From the NCBI GenBank assembly GCA_016865855.1, contig VGNX01000004.1, positions 1-64,000 on the forward strand: a stretch of 64,000 nt of DNA. Reading direction: 5' to 3'. How positions within the stretch are numbered: the first letter of the stretch is position 1; the number at the start of each line of letters is the position of its first letter. Positions 16,781 to 25,569 of the stretch are shown piece by piece. Origin of the DNA: Chloroflexota bacterium. Lineage in GTDB: Bacteria; Chloroflexota; Dehalococcoidia; GIF9; UBA5629. A program made the translations under genes and the position numbers. The notes under the pieces are model-generated. The model worked only from the letters and a program-made list of their open reading frames with translations. It was not told where the DNA came from and made no database searches.

Positions 16781-17551
16781 ATGCAAGAAATAGTAACAGA
16801 CTTGAAAGCAGAACAGGAAGCTCTGGATAATTTTCTGTGTACCCTTAAAGATTGGCAGTGGGATCTGCCGACTCCAGCAGAAGAATGGTCAGTCAGGGAC
16901 TCCGTTTCACACATTGCTCACATTGATGAGGTTGCTGTTTCATTTCTTCAGGGGGATTATGCTGCATTGGATGAAGCAGCTAAGATTGGCATGAGTTTTA
17001 ACGAAATCGGTCCCGAGAGGGGGCGGGCAATGAAACCTTCACAAATCCTGGAATGGTGGAGGGACATACGCAGGACGTTAGGTGATCATCTTATGAAAAC
17101 TGATCCTAAAGCGAGGATTCCCTGGTTCGGGCCGCCTATGGGAGCACGTGCCTTTGCTACGGCACGATTTATGGAAACCTGGGCCCATGGGCTCGATTGC
17201 TATGATGCAGCAGGTGTTGAACCTGTTGATACAGACCGACTGCGCCATGTAGCCATGATTGCATACCTGGCAATGCCCTATGCCTATACCGTAAACGGTC
17301 TGGAAGTGACGAGTACTCCTATTAGAATAGAATTGGTGCTTCCATCCGGGGAAACCTGGAGCAGAGGTTCCGATGATGCGGACAATATCATCCGTGGAAC
17401 AGCAAGTGAGTTCTGCCGTGTGGCAGTTCGAAGAAGACATTGGAAGGATACAAAATTAGAAGTGGTGGGTGATGAGGCAAGGCGTTATATTGAGATTGCT
17501 CAGACGTATGCTGGTCCACCTGGCTCCGGTCGGAAGCCCAAAAGTCAATAG
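16781..17551 (+). CDS. TIGR03084-like metal-binding DinB-fold protein
   Basis: A 256-residue soluble protein with AAAGGTGG upstream of ATG. The opening (DLKAEQEALDNFLCTLKDWQW, TPAEEWSVRDSVSHIAHIDEVAV) is the N-terminal helical bundle of the mycothiol-dependent maleylpyruvate isomerase/DinB superfamily, with His44-type ligands in SHIAHID and a later HGLDCYD segment completing the metal site. The full length matches the TIGR03084 family. The reaction is unknown; relatives are thiol-dependent transferases or isomerases. No operon partner. Confidence 0.75.
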   Translation: MQEIVTDLKAEQEALDNFLCTLKDWQWDLPTPAEEWSVRDSVSHIAHIDEVAVSFLQGDYAALDEAAKIGMSFNEIGPERGRAMKPSQILEWWRDIRRTLGDHLMKTDPKARIPWFGPPMGARAFATARFMETWAHGLDCYDAAGVEPVDTDRLRHVAMIAYLAMPYAYTVNGLEVTSTPIRIELVLPSGETWSRGSDDADNIIRGTASEFCRVAVRRRHWKDTKLEVVGDEARRYIEIAQTYAGPPGSGRKPKSQ

Positions 17552-17564
17552 ATTTAGACCGTCC

Positions 17565-18431
17565 CTAAGGCGAGGTCTCTTTAGCTATTAGCTTCTTGTA
17601 GGCTGACATAAGCCGCTGGGTTAAGGCACCTGGTTTTCCAGAGCCGATGGGCTTATCGTCTAGCCGGGTCAGGGGCATGAGTTCAAGTATGGAATTGGTC
17701 AAGAAAGCCTCGTCAGCTCTGAGCAGTTCTCCCAGCTCGACCTGTCTCACCACCGGCATTATTCCCATCGATTGAGCCAGCTCCAGAGCAGCTTCCCGAG
17801 TAATTCCAGGCAAAGCGCCACTTTCTGTAGAAGGTGTAGCCAGCATCTCACCGCTTACTATGAAGATATTGGTGGTGCTGCCTTCAGCCATAAAGCCTCT
17901 TTCGTTGAGCAGCAGCGCTTCGTCGGCACCGGCTGCCCTAGCTTCCTGCCGGGCTAAGACATTTTCCAGATAGCAGGTGGACTTGAGTCTTGAGAGCGGC
18001 GACTGGCTGTTGCGTCGCCAGGATAACAGGACTGCCGTGTAGCCTCGCTCATAACTTTCAGGTGTCAGGGGTACGAGTTTCCGGGCAACAATGAATACGG
18101 TAATGCCACTGCATGTATCCGGGTTAGGGGTTATATCACCCTCGCCGGCCGATACCGTGAGCCTGAGACGGGCTTCAGCGAGGTTGTTGGCTTTTAGAAC
18201 GGCATAGCAAGCTTTCTCCAGGTTGAAAGAAGTTAGCTTGGCAGCTATGCTTATGGTCTCGGCTGCATGGTGAAGTCGGGCCAGGTGGCGGTCAAGGCGA
18301 AAAATGGAGCCGCCATAAGCCCGCATTGTCTCGAAAAGTCCGTAGCCGTAAAGGAAACCGTGGTCGAAGGGGGATAGCTTAGCCTGAGAGCGGGGAATCA
18401 AATCGCCGTTGAGGTAAATAATTTCTTCCAT
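17565..18431 (-). CDS. pabC: Aminotransferase class IV, probably 4-amino-4-deoxychorismate lyase
   Basis: A 288-residue fold-type IV PLP enzyme (LSPFDHGFLYGYGLFETMRAYGG at the N terminus; KSTCYLENVLARQEA with the Schiff-base lysine; LNERGFMAEGSTTNIFIV later). Sequence alone does not separate PabC from branched-chain or D-amino-acid aminotransferases, but it lies nine bases downstream of pabA in a pabB-pabA-pabC order, so aminodeoxychorismate lyase, which releases p-aminobenzoate and pyruvate, is the best call. The window has a separate ilvE, which supports a specialised role here. Confidence 0.82.
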   Translation of the reverse strand: MEEIIYLNGDLIPRSQAKLSPFDHGFLYGYGLFETMRAYGGSIFRLDRHLARLHHAAETISIAAKLTSFNLEKACYAVLKANNLAEARLRLTVSAGEGDITPNPDTCSGITVFIVARKLVPLTPESYERGYTAVLLSWRRNSQSPLSRLKSTCYLENVLARQEARAAGADEALLLNERGFMAEGSTTNIFIVSGEMLATPSTESGALPGITREAALELAQSMGIMPVVRQVELGELLRADEAFLTNSILELMPLTRLDDKPIGSGKPGALTQRLMSAYKKLIAKETSP

Positions 18432-18440
18432 TTGTGGACT

Positions 18441-19022
18441 CTAAGGCCATACAGGCTCGGTAAAACGGAGGAAATTGGCCAGCAGGTCATGGCCTACTTC
18501 AGTAAGTATGGATTCAGGATGTATCTGGGCTCCCTCGACTACGTAATCTTTATGTCTTACCCCCATTATCTCCCCTTCCTGGGTTCGGGCAGTGACCTTG
18601 AGGCAGGAAGGCAAACCTTCCGGTTTAATAATCAAGGAGTGGTAACGGGCTGCAGGGAAGGGATTCTCTATGCCCTCGTAGATAGTTTCGCCATCGTGAT
18701 AGATGAGAGACGTCTTCCCATGGACTGGCACTGAGGCTCGCCCGACGATGCCGCTGTAGACATGGCCGATGCACTGATGTCCGAGGCAGACGCCTAGTAT
18801 GGGGATTTTGCCGCCGAAGTGAAGTATCATGTCGTTGGAAATGCCAGCCTCTAGAGGGGTACATGGCCCCGGAGAAATGACTATATGGCTGGGAGCAAGC
18901 TCTTCGATTTCAGCTAGGGTGATTTGGTCGTTGCGATAGACCAGCGGCTCCCAACCCAACTCCCCTAGGTATTGAGCCAGATTGTAAACGAAAGAGTCGT
19001 AGTTGTCGATGACCAGTATCAT
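18441..19022 (-). CDS. pabA: Glutamine amidotransferase of aminodeoxychorismate/anthranilate synthase
   Basis: A 193-residue class-I glutamine amidotransferase with the nucleophile Cys79 in GVCLGHQ and the His168/Glu170 pair in IHPES, the complete triad. DNYDSFVYN at the N terminus is typical of PabA/TrpG. It supplies ammonia to the chorismate-binding subunit. Its ATG overlaps the stop of pabB by four bases, so the two subunits are made together. Because the partner looks like PabB rather than TrpE, I call it PabA; it might serve both enzymes, as in Bacillus. Confidence 0.9.
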   Translation of the reverse strand: MILVIDNYDSFVYNLAQYLGELGWEPLVYRNDQITLAEIEELAPSHIVISPGPCTPLEAGISNDMILHFGGKIPILGVCLGHQCIGHVYSGIVGRASVPVHGKTSLIYHDGETIYEGIENPFPAARYHSLIIKPEGLPSCLKVTARTQEGEIMGVRHKDYVVEGAQIHPESILTEVGHDLLANFLRFTEPVWP

Positions 19023-20461
19023 TTGGTCTTCACAGCCACTCTAGGTGCCAACCGAAGCGCCTGAATCAGCGCCTTTGCCTTATCCAGAGTTTCCTGATAT
19101 TCTGCCTCAGCATTGGAATCGTAAATAATGCCGCCACCGACCTGAAAGTAAGCTTTACTGCCCTTAATTATAAAGGTGCGGATAACTATGTTGAGGTCGA
19201 GGTTGCGGCCGAAGCCCAGATAGCCGATGGCGCCGGTGTAGACGCTTCTTCTTGTTGGCTCAAGTTCATCGATAATTTCCATAGCCCGCACCTTGGGGGC
19301 GCCGGTGATAGAGCCGCCGGGGAAAGTAGCTTTGAGTAAGTCAATGCGGTTCTTGTCTGGGCGTAGCTTACCGATAACGGTGGAAGTCAAATGAAAGACG
19401 CTAGGAAAGGTCTCAAGGATAGCCAGCTCGGTAACTTTAACCGTGCCGTATTGACAGACTCTGCCTAAATCATTTCTCTCCAGGTCAACAATCATCACAT
19501 TCTCGGCGCGGTCTTTGAGGCTGTTAAGCAGCTCTTGTGCTAGCATGGTATCTTCAACCGGGTTCTTGCCTCTTGGTCTGGTGCCTTTTATCGGTCGTGT
19601 CTCTACCCAATCACCATTGACATGAAGGAATCTCTCCGGCGAGGCGCTGACGATGGTTATGCCATCAAAGTTGAGGTAGCTGGCGAAAGGTGCCGGGTTT
19701 ATCTGCCTCAAACGTCGGTAAAGCTCATAAGGAGGAACGGTCAAATCGGTCTCGAAACGCTGGGAAAGATTCACCTGAAACACATCACCGTCAGCGATAT
19801 ACTCTCTGACCCGGTCCACAGCTTTCATATAGCCTTCAGGAGTGAAATTGGACTTGAGCGCAGCTTCAGTTGTACTTTTAATATTCGACGAGTTAGTCCT
19901 GGAGATATGTGGCGGGGCCGAAGATAGGCCACCCTTCATCTCCTCAAGACGCAGTTTGGCTCTTTTAAGTCTCTGGCTCTCATCGAGTTCGGGGAAGCCT
20001 GTGGAGGCGATGTAAGCTTTGCCTTCCACGTTGTCAAAGGCAAGGATGGTATCATAGAAACCGAAATAGCTTTCCGGCAGCTTCAGGTCATCTATGGCTG
20101 TGGTTGGGAGGTGCTCAATGAAATGACACAGGTCATAGCTGAGATAGCCCACGGCACCGCCCCAGAATGGGACAGGTGCCGGGAAAAAATCCAGTCGATA
20201 TGTTTCCAGTAACTTACCCAGGACATCGAATGGATTGCCCTGTTCACTTTTCTGCTTGTCTTGCCATAAAAGGGTGACCTGATTGCCCCGGCTTCTCATC
20301 ACCAGAAACGGGTCAATTCCAATGAAGGAGTACCTCCCCAGCCTTTGAGGGTCCATGCCGCTATCGAGGAAGAAGCTGTGTAGCTCATCATGGAGTAGTT
20401 CAAAGATTTCAGGAGCAGTTAAAGGAGTATGAATTTCCTCGATTAGTGGGTAACGGCTCAT
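19019..20461 (-). CDS. pabB: Aminodeoxychorismate synthase component I
   Basis: About 480 residues with the full chorismate-binding fold. The key point is VETRPIKGTRPRG: PabB has PIKGT with a covalent-intermediate lysine, whereas TrpE has PIAGT, so this is PabB. Other marks are DRAENVMIVDLERNDLGRVC, FPGGSITGAPKVRAMEIIDELEP and GAIGYLGFG. I choose ATG 20461 because a TATAAT box lies at 20472-20477 on the minus strand, so transcription should begin close to this ATG; an upstream ATG at 20470 would be too near the -10. First gene of pabB-pabA-pabC. Confidence 0.92.
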   Translation of the reverse strand: MSRYPLIEEIHTPLTAPEIFELLHDELHSFFLDSGMDPQRLGRYSFIGIDPFLVMRSRGNQVTLLWQDKQKSEQGNPFDVLGKLLETYRLDFFPAPVPFWGGAVGYLSYDLCHFIEHLPTTAIDDLKLPESYFGFYDTILAFDNVEGKAYIASTGFPELDESQRLKRAKLRLEEMKGGLSSAPPHISRTNSSNIKSTTEAALKSNFTPEGYMKAVDRVREYIADGDVFQVNLSQRFETDLTVPPYELYRRLRQINPAPFASYLNFDGITIVSASPERFLHVNGDWVETRPIKGTRPRGKNPVEDTMLAQELLNSLKDRAENVMIVDLERNDLGRVCQYGTVKVTELAILETFPSVFHLTSTVIGKLRPDKNRIDLLKATFPGGSITGAPKVRAMEIIDELEPTRRSVYTGAIGYLGFGRNLDLNIVIRTFIIKGSKAYFQVGGGIIYDSNAEAEYQETLDKAKALIQALRLAPRVAVKTK

Positions 20462-20471
20462 TATTGCCATG

Positions 20472-20477
20472 ATTATA
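20472..20477 (-). promoter_or_regulatory. -10 box immediately upstream of pabB
   Basis: A perfect TATAAT on the minus strand ends ten bases before ATG 20461, with no ribosome site between, which implies a leaderless or nearly leaderless mRNA. The -35 is weak (TTCCAA at 17-bp spacing). Confidence 0.55.
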
Positions 20478-20560
20478 CATCTAGCTGGATTAGATTGGAA
20501 TATCCACAGTTCACCAAGATTCTTGTATTTTTATTCGGCATTTGTAGGAGCGCATTGACC

Positions 20561-20589
20561 TTGACAGACAATGCAATATGTGCTAGACT
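20561..20589 (+). promoter_or_regulatory. Sigma-70 promoter of the merR gene
   Basis: TTGACA at 20561-20566, a 17-bp spacer, and TAGACT at 20584-20589. It lies about 135 bp upstream of the MerR start and diverges from pabB. Confidence 0.6.
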
Positions 20590-20725
20590 TTTTCTACCTT
20601 AACGTAAACTGGCAAATGTCTCAAAAGGTTTAGGTAAGTAACAATCGTTTACACACAGACAGTCTGTAAGCAAGTGTGGTAGTTGGAGCTTTGCTGTTGC
20701 TGTAGTTAGAAACCCAGGAGGGATA

Positions 20726-21127
20726 GTGAAAACAGAAACGATAGCGCCGTCTAAGAAAGCGACCATGAGCATTGGTGAGTTGGCCCAGCGAATGGACATA
20801 ACTACTCGTACAGTGCGCTACTATGAGGAGATGGGGCTACTCGTGGGGGCGATTCGCGCACCAAACGGTCGCCGAATCTATAATGAGGAACACCTTTATC
20901 AACTACGCCTTGTACGACGTGGTAAACTACTCCTGGGGCTATCGCTGGCCGAAATCAAAGAGCTGGTCGAAGTGTTCAGGCAGACTGGCACTGAAAAGAG
21001 CGTTATCCGGCGCAGTATTGAGATCTTAACGTCTCATCTTGATGAGGTGGAAGACAAGCTGAAAAAACTAGAAAGCTATCATGCCTTGCTGGCTGGAGAA
21101 ATCAAACGAGTGAAAGGACTATTGTAA
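20726..21127 (+). CDS. MerR-family transcriptional regulator
   Basis: A 133-residue regulator with a GTG start after AGGAGGGA. The MerR winged helix (MSIGELAQRMDITTRTVRYYEEMGLL, then PNGRRIYNEEHLYQLRLVRRGKLLGLSL) covers about 12-80, and a long coiled-coil dimer helix (VEDKLKKLESYHALLAGEI) ends the protein. No cysteine pattern for metals and no effector domain are visible. It is the first gene of a plus-strand run with methylmalonyl-CoA mutase 93 bp downstream, so it may control that pathway (inference). Confidence 0.88.
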   Translation: MKTETIAPSKKATMSIGELAQRMDITTRTVRYYEEMGLLVGAIRAPNGRRIYNEEHLYQLRLVRRGKLLLGLSLAEIKELVEVFRQTGTEKSVIRRSIEILTSHLDEVEDKLKKLESYHALLAGEIKRVKGLL

Positions 21128-21220
21128 GGTTAGCTAATCGACCTGGGCTGTGGCACACGAGAAACGTGTACTTCCCAGTGTCTCGAAGACTATAGATATA
21201 ATTTTGCGTGAGGATTAAAG

Positions 21221-21637
21221 ATGGCAGATTCCATTCGTGTTCTTCTAGGTAAGATCGGCCTGGATGGTCATGACAGGGGCATCAGGATGGTGGCGGCCTG
21301 GTTGCGCGATGGGGGCATGGAGGTGGTCTATGTGGGAACGCACCAAACGGCCGAAAGGATAGCCAGAGCCGCCAGCGAGGAAGACGCGGATGTCATCGGG
21401 TTAAGCTTTCAGGGCGCTGACCATGCGCCCCTCTGCAAGCAAATGCTGGAGCAGATGAAGGCGCATGGCTTACAGGACAGGCTCCTAATTGTTGGTGGCA
21501 ACATCCCTCGCGCTGACATTCCGCTGCTGAAAGAGATGGGTGTGGATGCAATTTTTGCCAGTGGCACTCCAATGAGTAAATCGGTGGCATATATTCAAGA
21601 GAATGCACGCAAAAAACGCAGTAAGGAGGCGAAATGA
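21221..21637 (+). CDS. Methylmalonyl-CoA mutase, B12-binding subunit
   Basis: A 138-residue cobalamin-binding domain with the base-off signature GLDGHDRG (His17 is the axial cobalt ligand), followed by the expected IGLSFQGADHAP and VGGNIPRADIPLLKEMGVDAIFASGT segments. It is a separate small subunit rather than part of the large chain, the arrangement found in archaea and some Chloroflexota and Actinobacteria. Its ATGA overlap with the next gene couples it to the catalytic subunit. Together they interconvert R-methylmalonyl-CoA and succinyl-CoA. Confidence 0.93.
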   Translation: MADSIRVLLGKIGLDGHDRGIRMVAAWLRDGGMEVVYVGTHQTAERIARAASEEDADVIGLSFQGADHAPLCKQMLEQMKAHGLQDRLLIVGGNIPRADIPLLKEMGVDAIFASGTPMSKSVAYIQENARKKRSKEAK

Positions 21638-23301
21638 CAACACAAGAGATAAAGAGCCGGTACTTTCAAGGGGCGCGGAGGAAGGAAACCTGGTCAGGGA
21701 TTCCCTTAAAGACAGTTTACACCCCGGAGGACATAAAAGATATCGATTATGCTCGTTCCATAGGTAACCCCGGGGAGTATCCATACAGGAGGGGTATTTA
21801 TCCTGATATGTACCGTGGGCGTCTGTGGAGCCAGCGGCAGATAACAGGCTGTCCCACTCCCAAGATGACCAATGAGAGATTAAGATATTTGCTCAGCAGT
21901 GGCGAGAGTGCCATCAACATCATCGGTGACCAGCCGACTCAAATTGGAATCGATTCCGACCATCCCTGGGCCGAGGGTTCTGTCGGCCGGGTTGGGGTGC
22001 CTGTCGATACCATGGAGGACATGCGGCAGATATTGGATGGCATCCCTCTAGACCAGGTTAGCACCATGCTGACTCTGGTGACTCCTCTTGCTCTTCCCTC
22101 CTACATGGTTCTTGCCGAGGAGCAGGGTATTGCACCTTCTGAGCTTAGAGCCACCAGCCCGATGGTTCCGCCGGTGCTTGGAGCTCCGGTGTGTATGTAC
22201 GGAGGTAGGGAATGGTGGTTTGATATGGCCAAACGGCAGATGAAGGAGTTTATAGACAAGCTGGAGTACATGAATAAGAAGTACCCCAAGATCTATGTGG
22301 CTAACTACAACGCGTATAATATTCGGGAGACCGGCGTTGGTGCTGCCGAGGAAGTAGCCTGGATCTTTGCTAATGCCTTTGAAGGGTTGAAGCTAATAAC
22401 TGAGCGGGGGGTGGACATAGACGCGGTGGCGCCCAAGGTCAGTATTACCTTCAGCGTTATGATAGACATTCTTGAAGAGGCAGCCAAGTTCAGGGCAGCC
22501 AGAGCCATTTGGGCCCGCACACTGAAGGAAAAATTCGGGGCTAAAGACCCACGGTCGCTGAGGCTGAAGTATCACGTCAACACGGCTGGGATCATTATGG
22601 AGCGCCAGCAGGCGACGATAAACGTTATCCGCGCTGCTTATGCTGCACTGGCAGCGGTCCTCGGAGGCACGCAGTCTCTGCAAGTAGCCGGCTATGACGA
22701 GCCTATCGCTATTCCGACAGAGGAAGCGGCTACCCTCGCTGTAAGGACACAGCAAATCCTGGCTAATGAGACAGGGGTTGCCACTGTGGCTGACCCGCTG
22801 GCCGGCTCTTATTACGTAGAGAGCCTGACCCAGCAGCTAGAAGAAAAGATGCAGAAGATTCTCGATACCATTGAGGAGAAAGGCGGTATGACAGCAGCTA
22901 TATCTAGTGGTTACATAGACAGGGAGATGGAGGCGGCTTGGTTCAAGTACCAGAAGGAAGTGGAAGCCAAAGAACGAATTGTAGTTGGCGTCAACGAGTT
23001 CACCATTCCTGAGGAGCAGGATGCTGACGTGGCGGTTTACCTTAGCAATGTGGACTTCGCCCTGGTGCAAAGCCATATAGAAGGCCTGAAGGAGTTCAAG
23101 CGGACTCGCGACCAGGCTAAAGTGAAAAAAGCTTTGGAAAATATGCTCCATGCCACTGAAAATGATGCCCCTGATATCTGTGAGTATGAGAAAGAATGCT
23201 GCAAGGCTGGCTGTACCACTGGAGAGCTGAATGGGGTCAAGCGAATGGGCATTGGACTTCCCTACGACCCACTAGGGGTGCTTGAGTACCCGTTCTCCTG
23301 A
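21634..23301 (+). CDS. Methylmalonyl-CoA mutase, catalytic subunit
   Basis: A 555-residue TIM-barrel subunit. Landmarks are YTPEDIKDIDY, GEYPYRRGIYPDMYRGRLWSQRQITG (the substrate tunnel), a CoA-binding barrel and HVNTAGIIMERQQATINVIRAAYAALAAVLGGTQSLQVAGYDE, then the PTEEAATLAVRTQQILANETGV helix. Length is right for the split form without the B12 domain. It overlaps the B12 subunit by four bases. The C terminus has an unusual cluster of cysteines (CEYEKECCKAGC), which I do not recall as a general feature and which could bind a metal. The pathway partner sucCD lies 1.4 kb away. Confidence 0.94.
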   Translation: MTTQEIKSRYFQGARRKETWSGIPLKTVYTPEDIKDIDYARSIGNPGEYPYRRGIYPDMYRGRLWSQRQITGCPTPKMTNERLRYLLSSGESAINIIGDQPTQIGIDSDHPWAEGSVGRVGVPVDTMEDMRQILDGIPLDQVSTMLTLVTPLALPSYMVLAEEQGIAPSELRATSPMVPPVLGAPVCMYGGREWWFDMAKRQMKEFIDKLEYMNKKYPKIYVANYNAYNIRETGVGAAEEVAWIFANAFEGLKLITERGVDIDAVAPKVSITFSVMIDILEEAAKFRAARAIWARTLKEKFGAKDPRSLRLKYHVNTAGIIMERQQATINVIRAAYAALAAVLGGTQSLQVAGYDEPIAIPTEEAATLAVRTQQILANETGVATVADPLAGSYYVESLTQQLEEKMQKILDTIEEKGGMTAAISSGYIDREMEAAWFKYQKEVEAKERIVVGVNEFTIPEEQDADVAVYLSNVDFALVQSHIEGLKEFKRTRDQAKVKKALENMLHATENDAPDICEYEKECCKAGCTTGELNGVKRMGIGLPYDPLGVLEYPFS

Positions 23302-23335
23302 AATGAAACCTAACTAGAAGAAGATATCGTTAAAC

Positions 23336-23371
23336 AAAGTCTCGTCGCCTCAGGTGGCGAGACTTTGCTTT
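23336..23371 (+). terminator. Terminator after methylmalonyl-CoA mutase
   Basis: Perfect 9-bp stem AAAGTCTCG/CGAGACTTT with extra pairing in the loop region, followed by GCTTTT. It lies between two convergent transcription units and may work in both directions. Confidence 0.7.
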
Positions 23372-24016
23372 TCAGACTTCGATGAACTGATTTAACCCCC
23401 TGCGAGCCTCAAGTCCATAAGCCTGAGTCCAGGCGTCATATATCTTGTCCAAAGGGATATTTTCATAACGCCCATGGTCTTGGAGATATTCAATATGCGG
23501 ATTTCCGTCTAAGTCATGGGAGGGCAACAAAGCATCGTGTTTACCATCAAACTCCACCGGGATGAGCCGATTCTCCTGGCATACCTTTAGCTCGAAAGTG
23601 GGCGCAGCTTTAACCCATTTCCCGTCAATATACAGCTCATTATAGCCGTGGTAGGGGAAAAGGTTTGTGCCCAGCACCTCTTTTATTTTGGTGGGAACGC
23701 GATGATTTCGAATATCAACGAAGTGTACAAGCGCAGGTATGCCCACAGCTCGAGCTAAGGTAGCCAGTAAAATTGCTTTTTGTATGCACATTCCTCCTCT
23801 CGCCTTCAATATCTTGCTTGCCTGGTAGGATTCCAGAACACCGACCGGTAGATGCGGGATAAACTTAATCTTATCCCTTACAAAATAGAAAAGGCTTCTG
23901 GCTTTGTCGCTAGCCTCCTCGTATCCTTTGGTTATGTCCTTCGCCTTTTCTTCTATTGACTTGTTGCCAAAGTCAAACGTAGGTGTAGATTTCAGCCACT
24001 TTTCCATTTCGTTCAT
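23372..24016 (-). CDS. Transglutaminase-like protein (second copy)
   Basis: A 214-residue protein with a transglutaminase/cysteine-protease core: Cys77 in GGMCIQKA, RAVGIPALVHFVDIRNH, and His123 in YHGYNELYI. The usual third residue (Asp of DPT) is replaced in AAPTFEL, so it may be a catalytically altered or non-canonical member. No signal peptide or membrane segment, so cytoplasmic. It is collinear with the next gene upstream (24032-24694), the product of a tandem duplication. Fifteen bases separate them, and both follow sucCD. Substrate unknown. Confidence 0.8.
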   Translation of the reverse strand: MNEMEKWLKSTPTFDFGNKSIEEKAKDITKGYEEASDKARSLFYFVRDKIKFIPHLPVGVLESYQASKILKARGGMCIQKAILLATLARAVGIPALVHFVDIRNHRVPTKIKEVLGTNLFPYHGYNELYIDGKWVKAAPTFELKVCQENRLIPVEFDGKHDALLPSHDLDGNPHIEYLQDHGRYENIPLDKIYDAWTQAYGLEARRGLNQFIEV

Positions 24017-24031
24017 TTTATATCTTTCCTT

Positions 24032-24694
24032 TTACCTCTCCTGCGCCTTTTCTAACTCCTTCAAGCGGTTCAGCCGCTCCTGGGCAGCCATCCCGTAGTG
24101 TTTCAACCAGGCAGCGAGTATTTCGTCTACAGGTACATCCACGCGATGTCCATGGTCTGCGGCGTATTCGATGTGCAACTTCCCATCCATATTGTGCGAC
24201 GGGAATATGGCATCATTTTTGCCATCGAATTCCACCGGTATGATTCTGTTCTCCTGGCACATTTTCAGGTCGAAAGCCGGTGTAGCCTTAACCCATGTCC
24301 CTTTGATGTATAGCTCGGTGTAACCGTGGTAGCTAAACAAGTTTGTACCCATAACTTTAAGCAATCTATCGGAAATAAGATAATTCCGAATATCAGCAAG
24401 GTGTAGACGAGCCGGGATGCCCACGGCTCGAGCAAAGGCAGCCAGGACAGCCGCCTTTTCAACGCAAAATCCCTGCCCCCTTTCTAATGTCTTGCTTGCT
24501 CGGTAATTTTCCAGAACCTCGAGAGGCACGAATGGGTTGTATTTAATCTCATCCCTTACCCAAAAGAAAAGGCTTTTAGCTTTGTCTGTAGTTTCACGCT
24601 TGCCCCTGATTAGGTTCTGGGCCTTTTCTTTTATCGACGGATTGTCACTGTCGATTGTAGCTGTGGATTTAAGGTACCTTTCCATTTGGTCCAT
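24032..24694 (-). CDS. Transglutaminase-like protein (first copy)
   Basis: A 220-residue paralogue of the next gene downstream. Cys77 (GQGFCVEKA) and His123 (YHGYTELYI) are conserved at identical positions, and TPAFDL stands where the DPT acid motif is expected, so Asp142 could act as a shifted third residue. It begins only two bases after the stop of sucD, so it is almost certainly translated from the sucC-sucD mRNA. No export signal. Role unknown; the tight link to a central-metabolism enzyme is the best clue. Confidence 0.8.
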   Translation of the reverse strand: MDQMERYLKSTATIDSDNPSIKEKAQNLIRGKRETTDKAKSLFFWVRDEIKYNPFVPLEVLENYRASKTLERGQGFCVEKAAVLAAFARAVGIPARLHLADIRNYLISDRLLKVMGTNLFSYHGYTELYIKGTWVKATPAFDLKMCQENRIIPVEFDGKNDAIFPSHNMDGKLHIEYAADHGHRVDVPVDEILAAWLKHYGMAAQERLNRLKELEKAQER

Positions 24695-24696
24695 GA

Positions 24697-25569
24697 TTAT
24701 TTCGCCAACACTTTCTTCAGGGTGAGCCCGATTTCAGCGGGGCTGGGGGCTATGATGGCTCCGGCGTTGGCCAGGGCTGCTATTTTATCCTGGGCTCTGC
24801 TTGAGCTGCCGCTGATTATAGCTCCGGCGTGCCCCATTCTCTTGCCCAGTGGAGCTGTAGCTCCGGCGACAAAGGCGACCACTGGCTTGGTCATCTTCTC
24901 CTTGATGAATTGAGCGGCTTCCTGCTCTGCGGTGCCGCCGATTTCGCCAATAAGTATCACCGCCTTGGTATCCTTGTCTTTCTGGAACAGCTTCAATATG
25001 TCGACAAAAGTGCTGCCGGGCAGTGGGTCACCGCCGATACCAACGCAGGTGGATTGGCCGATGCCGAAGCTGGTTAGCTGGGCAACTGCTTCGTAGGTCA
25101 GAGTGCCGCTGCGGGAAACAACGCCAACGTTGCCCTGAAGATGAATATCGCCGGCCATAAGCCCTGCCTTACATTTTCCGGGTGAGATGAGGCCGGGGCA
25201 GTTTGGGCCGATAAGTCGGGTTGACTTATCTTTGAGATAATTGTGTACCATCACCATATCTAAAACCGGAATGCCTTCGGTGATACATACGACTAGCAGA
25301 ATGCCAGCATCGGCGGCTTCCAGAATGGCATCAGCGGCAAAGGCAGGAGGTACAAAAATCATGCTGGCATTGGCTCTGGTTTCTTTTACTGCTGTTTCTA
25401 CGGTGTTAAAGACGGGTACGCCTAATATCTCACTGCCTCCCTTCCCTGGGGTAACGCCAGCAACCACCTTAGTGCCGTACTCAATGCACCGCTGCGTGTG
25501 AAAACTGCCCTCACTCCCGGTTATTCCCTGGACAAGCAAGCGAGTTTTTTCATCAATCAGTATACTCAT
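24697..25569 (-). CDS. sucD: Succinyl-CoA synthetase, alpha subunit
   Basis: A 290-residue subunit of normal length. [13 protein letters not shown] is the CoA-binding N terminus, [16 protein letters not shown] the middle signature, and GHAGAIISG holds the phosphorylated His247. It forms the catalytic heterodimer with SucC, making ATP or GTP from succinyl-CoA or the reverse. The start overlaps sucC by four bases. Next to methylmalonyl-CoA mutase, it links methylmalonyl-CoA to succinate. Confidence 0.95.
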   Translation of the reverse strand: MSILIDEKTRLLVQGITGSEGSFHTQRCIEYGTKVVAGVTPGKGGSEILGVPVFNTVETAVKETRANASMIFVPPAFAADAILEAADAGILLVVCITEGIPVLDMVMVHNYLKDKSTRLIGPNCPGLISPGKCKAGLMAGDIHLQGNVGVVSRSGTLTYEAVAQLTSFGIGQSTCVGIGGDPLPGSTFVDILKLFQKDKDTKAVILIGEIGGTAEQEAAQFIKEKMTKPVVAFVAGATAPLGKRMGHAGAIISGSSSRAQDKIAALANAGAIIAPSPAEIGLTLKKVLAK

